A stretch of 64,000 nt of DNA from Prevotella sp. E13-27. GTDB taxonomy: Bacteria > Bacteroidota > Bacteroidia > Bacteroidales > Bacteroidaceae. Positions 26,684-34,825 of this stretch are shown one piece after another; position 1 is the stretch's first letter, and the number at the start of each line of letters is the position of its first letter. The notes under the pieces are model-generated. The model did not search any database, was not told the DNA's origin, and saw only the letters and a list, made by a program, of their open reading frames with translations. A program made the position numbers and the translations under genes. The stretch covers positions 186,001 through 250,000 of the forward strand of contig NZ_JALPSC010000002.1 of the NCBI RefSeq assembly GCF_023217965.1. The letters run 5' to 3'.

Positions 26684-26962
26684 AAAACAATCTATTTTAT
26701 TGTGTTTTTTTACACTATACAACGAAAGAACAACAAAAGGAGCCGAACTTCTCAGCCCAGCTCATTTCTTTTTACCATAAAAAATTACTAACTAAAACTA
26801 TTTCATTAAAACGCTTTCCATGTTACGTCATTGAACAATTCAAATTGAGTTATTTGTGAAAATGTGATGCAAAGGTAGGACGTTAGCTAAAGAAAAAGAT
26901 TATAATGGTGTACATTTTGTTGTAAAATCGTACGGATTATGTCTTTTTTGAGATTTTTTTTC
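26684..26962. other. Intergenic AT-rich region between sppA and the GH28 gene
   Basis: No gene is seen in this divergent interval. It contains a further TACCTTTG on the - strand (around 26870-26880) that could be a second, more distal promoter for the sppA side. No operator or riboswitch is recognised. Confidence 0.4.
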
Positions 26963-26970
26963 TACTTTTG
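26963..26970 (+). promoter_or_regulatory. Candidate -7 box for the GH28 gene
   Basis: TACTTTTG matches TAnnTTTG and lies 80 bp before the GH28 start, which leaves an untranslated leader. A TTG lies upstream at a shorter than usual distance. Confidence 0.45.
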
Positions 26971-27050
26971 TAGGCTGAAAACCTTGACGTCTTTCTTTCA
27001 AAGACGATAATGCTAATCGTAAACGAATATATAAATTTTGAATAAAACTA

Positions 27051-28391
27051 ATGAACAAACGAATCATTTTGGGAGTCTTGGTAGCTATGATTGCTATTGT
27101 GACATTTGCTAAAGGAAAGAAAGTGCAACCTGAACTATGGCCAGATGGAACACCTATACCAGCATGGTTTAGTGATACCTCTCGTGTAGATGTATCTACT
27201 CTTGGCAAGAAATATGTAGTTACTAACTACGGAGTAAAGAATTATTCTGAGCAGGTGCAGACAGAAAAGCTACAGGCTGTTATTGACCTGGCTGCAAGTC
27301 AGGGTGGGGGAGTAATTGTCATCCCTCGCGGCTTTGTGGTAAGTGGCTCACTGTTCTTTAAAAAAGGTACACATCTTTTAATAGAAGAGAATGGCGAGTT
27401 GAGAGGTTCTGACCGTATACGTGATTTTAAGCTTGTTAAGACTCGTATGGAAGGACAGACGTTGAATTATTTTGCAGCATTGGTCAATGCAGATGATAAT
27501 GATGGATTCACCATTACAGGTCCTGGCACCATAAATGGAAACGGACAGGCATATTGGGAGGAATTCTGGATTCGTAGGCAGTATAATAAAAACTGTACCA
27601 ATCTCGAAGCAATGCGTCCTCGCAACGTGTATATCTCTAATAGTAAGAATGTCACCGTTCAGGATGTGCGTATAATAAACTCTCCTTTCTGGACAAACCA
27701 TCTCTATAAGTGTGAGAACGTGCGCTATCTTGGTTGCTACATCTTCGCTCCTTTTGACAATGTGACACCTGTTGATCCGAAAAGAGGCGCTCCTTCGAGT
27801 GATGCAATTGATATTGATGTATGTAAGAATGTGCTAATTAGTGGTTGCTACATGAGTGTCAATGATGATGCTGTAGTACTGAAAGGAGGAAAAGGAACAT
27901 GGGCTGATAAGGATCCAAACAATGGCCCATGTGAGAATATCATCGTGACAGACTGTACATATGGCAAAGTTCATGGATGTATGACCCTCGGATCGGAATC
28001 GCTTCATGACAAAAACGTTATCATGCGACGCTGTACAGTTAAGGATGCCACTCGTGTGTTGTGGCTGAAGATGCGTCCTGACACTCCCCAGCATTATGAG
28101 TATGTGAGGGTTGAGAATTTTAAGGGTAATTGTGGCTCGTTCCTCGTCGTGCGTCCATGGACTCAGTTCTTTAAGCCTGAAAATCGTGAAGATATGCCTT
28201 TGTCGCAATGTAACAACATTTATTTCCGTAACATCAATATGGACTGCAAAAATTTCTTTGATGTAGGCACTTCTGATAAGTATCGTCTGAAAGATTTTAC
28301 TTTTGAGAATATCAATGTTACAGATCAAAAGAAAGCATTCAATCCTGAGATAATTGAAAACTGTACAGTCAAGAATGTTCAGATAAAATAG
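27051..28391 (+). CDS. Glycoside hydrolase family 28 (polygalacturonase/rhamnogalacturonidase type), 446 aa
   Basis: A signal peptide or N-terminal anchor is present (ILGVLVAMIAIVTFAKG). The rest is a right-handed beta-helix with recurring NVxIxxC/NIxVTDC strands. Catalytic motifs of GH28 are recognisable: SSDAIDI, VNDDAVVLKGG with the Asp pair, VHGCMTLGSE with the conserved His, and LWLKMRPD corresponding to the RIK site. The substitution of the classic NTDG by SSDAID suggests an exo-acting or rhamnogalacturonan-type enzyme, not a classic endo-polygalacturonase. The following gene encodes a GH2 enzyme, so the pair probably trims pectic oligosaccharides. No SusCD pair or regulator is adjacent. 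Confidence 0.88.
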   Translation: MNKRIILGVLVAMIAIVTFAKGKKVQPELWPDGTPIPAWFSDTSRVDVSTLGKKYVVTNYGVKNYSEQVQTEKLQAVIDLAASQGGGVIVIPRGFVVSGSLFFKKGTHLLIEENGELRGSDRIRDFKLVKTRMEGQTLNYFAALVNADDNDGFTITGPGTINGNGQAYWEEFWIRRQYNKNCTNLEAMRPRNVYISNSKNVTVQDVRIINSPFWTNHLYKCENVRYLGCYIFAPFDNVTPVDPKRGAPSSDAIDIDVCKNVLISGCYMSVNDDAVVLKGGKGTWADKDPNNGPCENIIVTDCTYGKVHGCMTLGSESLHDKNVIMRRCTVKDATRVLWLKMRPDTPQHYEYVRVENFKGNCGSFLVVRPWTQFFKPENREDMPLSQCNNIYFRNINMDCKNFFDVGTSDKYRLKDFTFENINVTDQKKAFNPEIIENCTVKNVQIK

Positions 28392-28421
28392 TAAAAATGT
28401 CATTCTGTTGAACGCTTTTAC

Positions 28422-28455
28422 AAGAAAACGGACGATTAGTATTGTCCGTTTTCTT
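28422..28455 (+). terminator. Terminator of the GH28 gene
   Basis: AAGAAAACGGAC (28422-28433) pairs perfectly with GTCCGTTTTCTT (28444-28455) around a 10-base loop, ending in a T-rich stretch. It lies 30 bp after the GH28 stop and before the GH2 promoter. Confidence 0.75.
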
Positions 28456-28465
28456 CTTGTCAGCT

Positions 28466-28473
28466 TACTTTTG
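28466..28473 (+). promoter_or_regulatory. Candidate -7 box for the GH2 gene
   Basis: TACTTTTG fits TAnnTTTG and lies 28 bp before the preferred start at 28502, downstream of the GH28 terminator. It supports separate transcription of the GH2 gene. Confidence 0.55.
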
Positions 28474-28501
28474 CAAAAACAAAACAAACTACTATAATTA
28501 T

Positions 28502-31500
28502 ATGCGTAAGAACCTCATTTGTGTGTTGTTGATGCTGTTCGCAGTGGTGGCATCGGCAACGGAGAGAAAAAAGCTTAACTTTAACGCCGATTGGAAATTG
28601 AAGGTAGGTGATTTGTCAGAAGCAATTATGCCAGATTTCGATGACAGTCATTGGCAAAAGGTTACTTTACCCTATGCTTTCAATGGTGACGAGGCATTCC
28701 GTAAAGATATAGTTGACCATACTGATACTGTCTGCTGGTATCGCAAGTCTTTTTCTTTGTCAGATGAAGATCTTAAAGGAAAGGTGTTCATTGAGTTTGA
28801 AGGAGCACGTCAGGGAGCTGATGTGTGGTTGAATGGACAAAAGGTTGGCTTTAGCGATAATGGAGTTATGGCATTTGGCTTCGACCTAACTCCTTATGCA
28901 CAGGTGGGACTTAACGTCATTGCTGTACGTTGCGACAATAGTTGGAACTATCGTGATCGCGTGCTTAACAGTCGTTATCAGTGGAACGATAAGAACTTTA
29001 ACGCAAACTACGGTGGTCTTCCAAAAAATGTATTCCTGCATCTGACCGATCGCCTTTATCAGACACTTCCTCTTTATTCAAACCTTTCTACAACAGGAAC
29101 ATATATTTTTGCAACTGATTATGATATATCTGGTCGCAAGGCTGTTATACATGTTGAGTCTCAGGTAAAGAATGAAGCTTCTTCTGAGCGTTCTTTCACT
29201 CTGGAAACACGAATATTTGATGTTGAAGGAAAAGAAATAACACGTTTCTCAGGAAAGCGTGTGACATTACAGTCTGGCAAGCTCTGTACTGTGTCGGCAT
29301 CCAAGGAGGTCGAAGGACTTCATTTCTGGTCATGGGGATATGGCTATCTCTACACAGTGAAGACTATGCTTAAGGCTGATGATGGCTCAGCGAGTGATTG
29401 CGTCGTTACACGTACTGGATTTCGCAAGACGGAGTTCAAAGATGGTAAGTTCTATCTCAATGATCGTGTTATGATGGTTCATGGCTATGCCCAGCGCACG
29501 AGTAACGAGTGGCCAGGTGTGGGCATTAGTGTTCCTGCATGGCTTAGTGACTACAGCAACGACCTTGTGGTTAAGTCTGGAGGAAATGTTGTGCGCTGGA
29601 TGCATGTGTGTCCATGGAAGCAAGATATAGAGTCGTGTGACCGTGTTGGACTTATTCAGGCGATGCCTGCTGGTGATGCAGAGAAAGATGTTGAAGGCCC
29701 ACGCTGGCAGCAGCGCACTCAGGTTATGCGTGATGCCATCATCTATAATCGTAATAATCCTTCGATTATCTTCTATGAGTGTGGCAATTTCCGTATCTCC
29801 CAAAAACACATGGAAGAGATGAAGAAGATACGTGATGATTTTGACCCAAAGGGTGGGCGAGCTATCGGTTCACGCGAGATGCTTGACAGACCCGAGGCTG
29901 AGTATGGAGGCGAGATGCTCTATATCAACAAGAGTGCTTCTAAACCTATGTGGTCAATGGAGTATTATCGTGATGAGGGCTTGCGGAAATATTGGGATGA
30001 ATATAGCTATCCATATCATAAAGAAGGTGACGGCCCTCTATACAGAGGTGCACCTGCCCTTGACTATAACCACAATATGGATGCCCTGGCATGTGGCATG
30101 GTAGAGCGTTGGCATGAGTATTGGCTTGAGCGTCCAGGCACAGGAAAACGAGTAAATTCTGGTGGAGTGAAGATCGTGTTCTCTGACACAAATACTCATC
30201 ATCGTGGAGAGTCTAACTATCGTACAAGTGGAGTCACTGACGCCATGCGTATACCTAAAGATGCATTCTTTGCCCATCAGGTTATGTGGGATGGATGGGT
30301 GTCACCAGAGAATGAACGTACATATATTATAGGTCATTGGAACTATGAAAGTACAAAGCAAGTTGTTAAGCCTGTCTATGTTGTTTCTACTGCCGATGAG
30401 GTAAAACTGTTCGTTAATGGTAAACTAGTAGAACGCGGTGAGCGTTCTTACCAATGGCTGTTTACGTTTAAGCCAATCGCATTTGAACCAGGAAAGATAG
30501 AGGCTGTTGGCTACACAAATGGTAAGGAGACATCTCGCCATGCCATAGAGACAGCAGGCAAACCATATCAGCTAAAGCTTACTGCCATCCAAAATCCAGA
30601 AGGATTCAAGGCTGATGGTGCTGATATGGCACTCGTTCAGGTTGAGGTTCTTGACAGACAAGGACGTCGTTGTCCACTTGATGACAGCATGATTCATTTC
30701 ACTCTTTATGGTGAAGGACAGTGGATTGGAGGTATTGGTACACGAAACAACAACGAGTATCTGAAAGATAACGAGAAGAAGGATCCAAATCTTTTGGATT
30801 CTGCAAACAAGAAGAATCTGAGCGATAATTATGTAGGAGCAATGTCGTTGCCAGTAGAATGTGGCGTTAATCGCGTGCTCGTTCGCAGTACAGTCAACCC
30901 TGGTGAGATACACCTGTCTGTCACTGCCGATGGTCTTCGTCCTGCTTATCTCACTCTAAATACAACAAAGGCACCTGCTGCTGATGTGCTGCCATCGTTA
31001 ACATTAGCTCCTGTTCTGGACCGTGGTGAAACGCCATCAACACCTTCTTATGATGATGTGTTCAAGAGTGTAGATATCGCTTCAGTGAAAGCTGGCTCAA
31101 ATCAGGCCGATGTGGAAAAGGCGTTTGATGACAACGAATTGACGGAATGGAAGAGCGATGGCCAGCGCGAGAATGCGTGGCTTACATTTAAGCTTTCTCG
31201 CAAGGCTGCTATCAGCGAAATAACAATGAAGCTTACTGGTTGGCGCCAGAAGTGCTATCCGTTGGAGGTCTATGCTGGTAAGAAAAAAGTTTGGGAAGGT
31301 GTTACACCAGCATCATTGGGTTATGTCCATATGTCAATTGCTGAACCAGTTGATGCTAAAGAATTGACTATAAAGATGATAGCTCCGTCTCAAGATAGTA
31401 AAAAGTTCGGCCTTGTGAAAGAACTGGCAGGCGGTGTGGCTAACGAAATGGATCGCATGAAGTCATCAAAAGGAAAGACTGAATTGAGAATTGTAGAGGT

Positions 31501-31528
31501 TGATTTGCTTGAACGAGTAAAAAAATAA
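28502..31528 (+). CDS. Glycoside hydrolase family 2 protein (beta-galactosidase type) with C-terminal discoidin-like domain, 1008 aa
   Basis: The start at 28502 gives a signal peptide (NLICVLLMLFAVVASAT); an in-frame extension upstream runs through the terminator and is unlikely. Domains in order: GH2 sugar-binding domain (residues 25-190, with VWLNGQKVG), immunoglobulin-like domain, TIM-barrel catalytic domain (about 290-600), a DUF4982-like domain (FVNGKLVERGERS), another beta-sandwich, and a C-terminal F5/8 discoidin-like domain (about 865-985). The nucleophile candidate is E487 in SMEYYRDEG. The usual acid/base motif GNE reads GNF (Phe430), with a nearby Glu426 in FYECGNF that might serve instead. 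Substrate is unknown; context with GH28 suggests a pectic galactoside or glucuronide. Confidence 0.85.
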   Translation: MRKNLICVLLMLFAVVASATERKKLNFNADWKLKVGDLSEAIMPDFDDSHWQKVTLPYAFNGDEAFRKDIVDHTDTVCWYRKSFSLSDEDLKGKVFIEFEGARQGADVWLNGQKVGFSDNGVMAFGFDLTPYAQVGLNVIAVRCDNSWNYRDRVLNSRYQWNDKNFNANYGGLPKNVFLHLTDRLYQTLPLYSNLSTTGTYIFATDYDISGRKAVIHVESQVKNEASSERSFTLETRIFDVEGKEITRFSGKRVTLQSGKLCTVSASKEVEGLHFWSWGYGYLYTVKTMLKADDGSASDCVVTRTGFRKTEFKDGKFYLNDRVMMVHGYAQRTSNEWPGVGISVPAWLSDYSNDLVVKSGGNVVRWMHVCPWKQDIESCDRVGLIQAMPAGDAEKDVEGPRWQQRTQVMRDAIIYNRNNPSIIFYECGNFRISQKHMEEMKKIRDDFDPKGGRAIGSREMLDRPEAEYGGEMLYINKSASKPMWSMEYYRDEGLRKYWDEYSYPYHKEGDGPLYRGAPALDYNHNMDALACGMVERWHEYWLERPGTGKRVNSGGVKIVFSDTNTHHRGESNYRTSGVTDAMRIPKDAFFAHQVMWDGWVSPENERTYIIGHWNYESTKQVVKPVYVVSTADEVKLFVNGKLVERGERSYQWLFTFKPIAFEPGKIEAVGYTNGKETSRHAIETAGKPYQLKLTAIQNPEGFKADGADMALVQVEVLDRQGRRCPLDDSMIHFTLYGEGQWIGGIGTRNNNEYLKDNEKKDPNLLDSANKKNLSDNYVGAMSLPVECGVNRVLVRSTVNPGEIHLSVTADGLRPAYLTLNTTKAPAADVLPSLTLAPVLDRGETPSTPSYDDVFKSVDIASVKAGSNQADVEKAFDDNELTEWKSDGQRENAWLTFKLSRKAAISEITMKLTGWRQKCYPLEVYAGKKKVWEGVTPASLGYVHMSIAEPVDAKELTIKMIAPSQDSKKFGLVKELAGGVANEMDRMKSSKGKTELRIVEVDLLERVKK

Positions 31529-31560
31529 TTACAGACAGTTCTTTTTTAAGAAAATATTCT

Positions 31561-31568
31561 TATCTTTG
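31561..31568 (+). promoter_or_regulatory. Candidate -7 box for the kinase/nucleotidyltransferase gene
   Basis: TATCTTTG fits TAnnTTTG and lies 40 bp before the start at 31608. No clear -33 box is seen. Confidence 0.5.
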
Positions 31569-31607
31569 TCCCCATAAAACAAGATAAGAATATTTTTTTA
31601 TTAACCA

Positions 31608-33554
31608 ATGATTAAGCTTTTTGTTCCAGGACGTCTGTGCCTTTTCGGTGAGCATACCGACTGGGCAGGTCACTATCGTACAATGAATGCTGACATCGCC
31701 CCAGGTGCAGCCATTGTTACAGGTATAGAGCAGGGTATCTATGCCGAAGTTGAGAAATCGACACTTTTTGAGGTTCAGAGTATTGCTCCTACAATGCATG
31801 GACAGTGGCATGATTTCGCATGTCGTATGGATGAGCAGGAACTTAAACGTATAGCACGTTCTGGCGATTTCTTCTGTTATTGTGCAGGAGTGGCATCTTA
31901 TATGCTCGAATGGTATAAGGTCGGTGGCGTACGCATAAAGATTACTGACATGACACTTCCCATGAAGAGCGGACTGAGCTCATCTGCTGCCATCTGTGTC
32001 CTCGTTGCGCGTGCATTTAACCTTATATATAATCTCAACCTTAATACAATGGGCGAGATGAACATCGCCTATGTGGGAGAGCTGCGAACGTCGAGCCGTT
32101 GTGGACGTCTTGACCAAGCCTGCGCCTTTGGTGTTAAGCCAAACCTTATGACCTTCGATGGCGATGAGGTTGAGGTGCAACAGTTGACTGTGAAGAAACA
32201 GTTGTATTGGGTTTTTGCAGACCTCTGTGGAGAAAAAGATACTATCAAGATTCTTGCTGACTTGAACAAAGCCTATCCTTTCGCTTCCAATGAGCAGGAG
32301 CGTTTGGAACATGATGCCTTGGGAAAGCAAAATCTTGAGTTTATTGAGAGAGCTGTGAAATACATGGCTGAAGGTAACCGTGAGGCGTTGGGAAAACTTA
32401 TGACTGAGACAGAAGAGGTGTTCGACAGGCAAGTGGCACCTATGTGTCCTTCAGAGTTGACATCGCCGAAGCTTAAGTCTGTGCTTGCCGATGAACATAT
32501 AAAAACTCTTACTTATGGAGGAAAGGGCGTGGGATCACATGGTGATGGTTCGGTACAGTTCCTTGCACGCGACGCGGAATCACAGCAGAAGTTGATTGAC
32601 TATCTTATATCAAAGGGAATGCCGGCTTATCCGCTTACTATTAAGCCTGTTCATACTGTCCGTCGTGCTATCATACCTGTTGCTGGATTTGGTACGCGCC
32701 TTTACCCGGCAACGCGTGGACTGAAGAAAGATTTCTTCCCCATTCCATGTCCCGATGGCATGGTACGTCCTGTCATACTTATTCTTCTTGAAGAGCTAAT
32801 TCATAGTGGCATCGAAGAGATTTGTCTTGTTCTTGGCAGCGAGGAAGAGCGTCAGATGTATTCAGACTTCTTTGAGCGTCCGCTATCACAGGAGCACATG
32901 CGGAAACTGAATACTGAGAGTCAGGAGTACGAGAACCGCATACTCAATATAGGAAAGCACTTGCATTATGTTTATCAGACAGAGAAACGCGGTTTTGGAC
33001 ATGCTGTTTATCAGGCAGCCCAGTTCGCACACGAAGAGCCGGTTCTTCTTATGCTTGGCGACACTCTTTATCGTTCCAATACGAATAAGCCTTGTGCATT
33101 GCAGCTGATAGAAGCCTACGAGAAATATAACACTCTCATGGCAGGACTTTATCCCGTACCTGTTAGTACGGTGAGCCATTTCGGAATAATGAGTGGTGTA
33201 TGGGAAGACAAGCATTGCAACGTGCTTCATGTATCTGCTTTGAATGAGAAGCCAAAGGCAAGCTACGCTGAAGAATTCCTTGGCGTTCGTAACTCTGAAG
33301 GTGAAAAGGAGTATTGCTCTGTATTAGGACAGTACATTCTGACACCAGAAGTGTTCCATCAGCTTGAGGCTGACATCCGTTTAGCCGATGAGCAGGGTGA
33401 CACCCAGCGTGAGATAGAACTTACTTCAGCTCTCGATGCAGTGCGTAAGCGCGAAGGCATGTATGGCATTCGTCTTAAAGGCGAGCGCTTTGATATGGGT
33501 AATCCTGCAGCTCTTGTTGACACAGTGTCAAAATTCAGTAAGGCGGAAGGGTGA
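31608..33554 (+). CDS. Fused GHMP sugar kinase and sugar-1-phosphate nucleotidyltransferase, 648 aa
   Basis: Two enzymes are joined in one chain. Residues 1 to about 345 form a GHMP kinase with all three motifs: VPGRLCLFGEHTDWAG, MKSGLSSSAAICVLVA and GGKGVGSHGDGSVQF. Residues about 350-648 form a GalU-like nucleotidyltransferase, with VAGFGTRLYPATRGLKKDFF and the metal/nucleotide-binding LMLGDTLY. The natural reading is sugar to sugar-1-phosphate to NDP-sugar within one protein. The order is the reverse of Bacteroides FKP, where the pyrophosphorylase comes first, and the nucleotidyltransferase resembles UTP-using GalU. Neighbouring pectin-type glycosidases hint at galactose, arabinose or uronic acid salvage, but the substrate cannot be read from the sequence. 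Confidence 0.85.
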   Translation: MIKLFVPGRLCLFGEHTDWAGHYRTMNADIAPGAAIVTGIEQGIYAEVEKSTLFEVQSIAPTMHGQWHDFACRMDEQELKRIARSGDFFCYCAGVASYMLEWYKVGGVRIKITDMTLPMKSGLSSSAAICVLVARAFNLIYNLNLNTMGEMNIAYVGELRTSSRCGRLDQACAFGVKPNLMTFDGDEVEVQQLTVKKQLYWVFADLCGEKDTIKILADLNKAYPFASNEQERLEHDALGKQNLEFIERAVKYMAEGNREALGKLMTETEEVFDRQVAPMCPSELTSPKLKSVLADEHIKTLTYGGKGVGSHGDGSVQFLARDAESQQKLIDYLISKGMPAYPLTIKPVHTVRRAIIPVAGFGTRLYPATRGLKKDFFPIPCPDGMVRPVILILLEELIHSGIEEICLVLGSEEERQMYSDFFERPLSQEHMRKLNTESQEYENRILNIGKHLHYVYQTEKRGFGHAVYQAAQFAHEEPVLLMLGDTLYRSNTNKPCALQLIEAYEKYNTLMAGLYPVPVSTVSHFGIMSGVWEDKHCNVLHVSALNEKPKASYAEEFLGVRNSEGEKEYCSVLGQYILTPEVFHQLEADIRLADEQGDTQREIELTSALDAVRKREGMYGIRLKGERFDMGNPAALVDTVSKFSKAEG

Positions 33555-33718
33555 TTTCCAAGCCTTCACCATAGGTGCTTGTCGTTTTAGGACATATGCT
33601 TTTGGTGAAGGTTTAGGCTTCTCTTGATGATATTGTTTAATAGGAAAACTTTTGTTCCATTTTTTACGTATCAGTGTTAAAATTGAAAAAGTAACATCGC
33701 TATTTCTTAACTAATTTG
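33555..33718. other. Intergenic region upstream of pfkA
   Basis: No gene is supported here. CACCAAAAGCATATGTC-type inverted sequence is visible: CCTTCACCATAGG near 33561 and GGTGAAGG at 33604-33611 can form a stem behind the preceding gene, a possible weak terminator. Confidence 0.4.
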
Positions 33719-33726
33719 TACCTTTG
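33719..33726 (+). promoter_or_regulatory. Candidate -7 box for pfkA
   Basis: TACCTTTG is a full match to TAnnTTTG and lies 91 bp before the preferred pfkA start, leaving a leader. No clear -33 box is seen. Confidence 0.55.
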
Positions 33727-33817
33727 CATTACGTAAAAAAGGTAAAAAAAGAGCAAAGCGCTAATAATGCAATTCTTATCAATGCAGAGCGCAAGTAAAT
33801 TTAATAATTGTTTTACT

Positions 33818-34795
33818 ATGTCAAAGATTAAGACAATAGGTATTTTAACTTCCGGAGGAGACTCTCCAGGTATGAATGCTGCTATTCGTGCAGTGACTCG
33901 TGCAGGCATTTACAATGGTTTTAATATTAAAGGAATCTATCGCGGTTACGATGGACTTATAAATGATGAAGTTAAAACCTTTACTACAGAAGATGTTAGT
34001 GGTATCATAACCCGTGGTGGTACTATTCTTAAGACGGCACGTTCTAAGGAGTTTACTACCGAAGAGGGTAGAAACAAGGCTTATGAGACTTGTGTCAACG
34101 AAGGTATAGATGCTCTCGTTGTCATAGGTGGTAATGGCTCTCTTACCGGTGCTCGTGCTTTTGCTATGGAGCACGATTTCCCTGTTATCGGACTGCCTGG
34201 TACTATTGATAACGACCTCTATGGTACCGATGCAACAATAGGCTATGACACTACTATGAACACCATCATGGAGTGTGTTGACCGCATTCGCGATACTGCC
34301 AACTCACATGAGCGTATATTCTTCATTGAGGTGATGGGACGTGAAGCTGGCTATCTGGCTCAGAACTGTGCTATTGCCTGTGGTGCTGAGGCTGCTATTA
34401 TTCCTGAAGATATGACCGATGTGGATCAGTTGGCTGAGTTTATGCACCGTGGTATTCGTAAGTCAAAGAAATCGTGCATCGTTATAGTGTCGGAAAGTCA
34501 GAAGTGCGGCGCTCTTTATTATGCCGACCGTGTGAAGAATGAGTTCCCAGGGTTCGACGTCCGTGTGTCTATACTTGGTCATCTGCAGCGTGGTGGAAGT
34601 CCGTCTGCTCGTGATCGTGTACTTGCAAGTTGTATGGGTGTCGGAGCTATTAAGGCAATATTGCAGGGACAGCGCAATGTCATGATAGGCTATCGCTTCA
34701 ATGAAGTTGTATATGTTCCTTTCTCAGAGTGCATACGTACTGACAAACCTTTCGACAAACGACTGATAAAAGTACTTGATGAATTAAGTATATAA
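33818..34795 (+). CDS. pfkA: ATP-dependent 6-phosphofructokinase, 325 aa
   Basis: The enzyme phosphorylates fructose 6-phosphate in glycolysis. Motifs: ATP-binding [18 protein letters not shown] at the N-terminus, GGNGSLTGA, the catalytic [21 protein letters not shown], and the substrate-binding [14 protein letters not shown]. The ATG at 33818 ([15 protein letters not shown]) is chosen; an ATG 17 codons upstream would add a non-conserved leader. Length is typical for PfkA. The next gene is 30 bp downstream on the same strand. Confidence 0.95.
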   Translation: MSKIKTIGILTSGGDSPGMNAAIRAVTRAGIYNGFNIKGIYRGYDGLINDEVKTFTTEDVSGIITRGGTILKTARSKEFTTEEGRNKAYETCVNEGIDALVVIGGNGSLTGARAFAMEHDFPVIGLPGTIDNDLYGTDATIGYDTTMNTIMECVDRIRDTANSHERIFFIEVMGREAGYLAQNCAIACGAEAAIIPEDMTDVDQLAEFMHRGIRKSKKSCIVIVSESQKCGALYYADRVKNEFPGFDVRVSILGHLQRGGSPSARDRVLASCMGVGAIKAILQGQRNVMIGYRFNEVVYVPFSECIRTDKPFDKRLIKVLDELSI

Positions 34796-34825
34796 CACAA
34801 TGCAAAAAACTTAAAACTATCTACT

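Noticed and set aside
27051..33554. GH28/GH2/kinase region as a polysaccharide utilisation locus
   Set aside because: No SusC/SusD pair, sensor or sigma/anti-sigma gene is adjacent, and the GH28 and GH2 genes are separated by a terminator.
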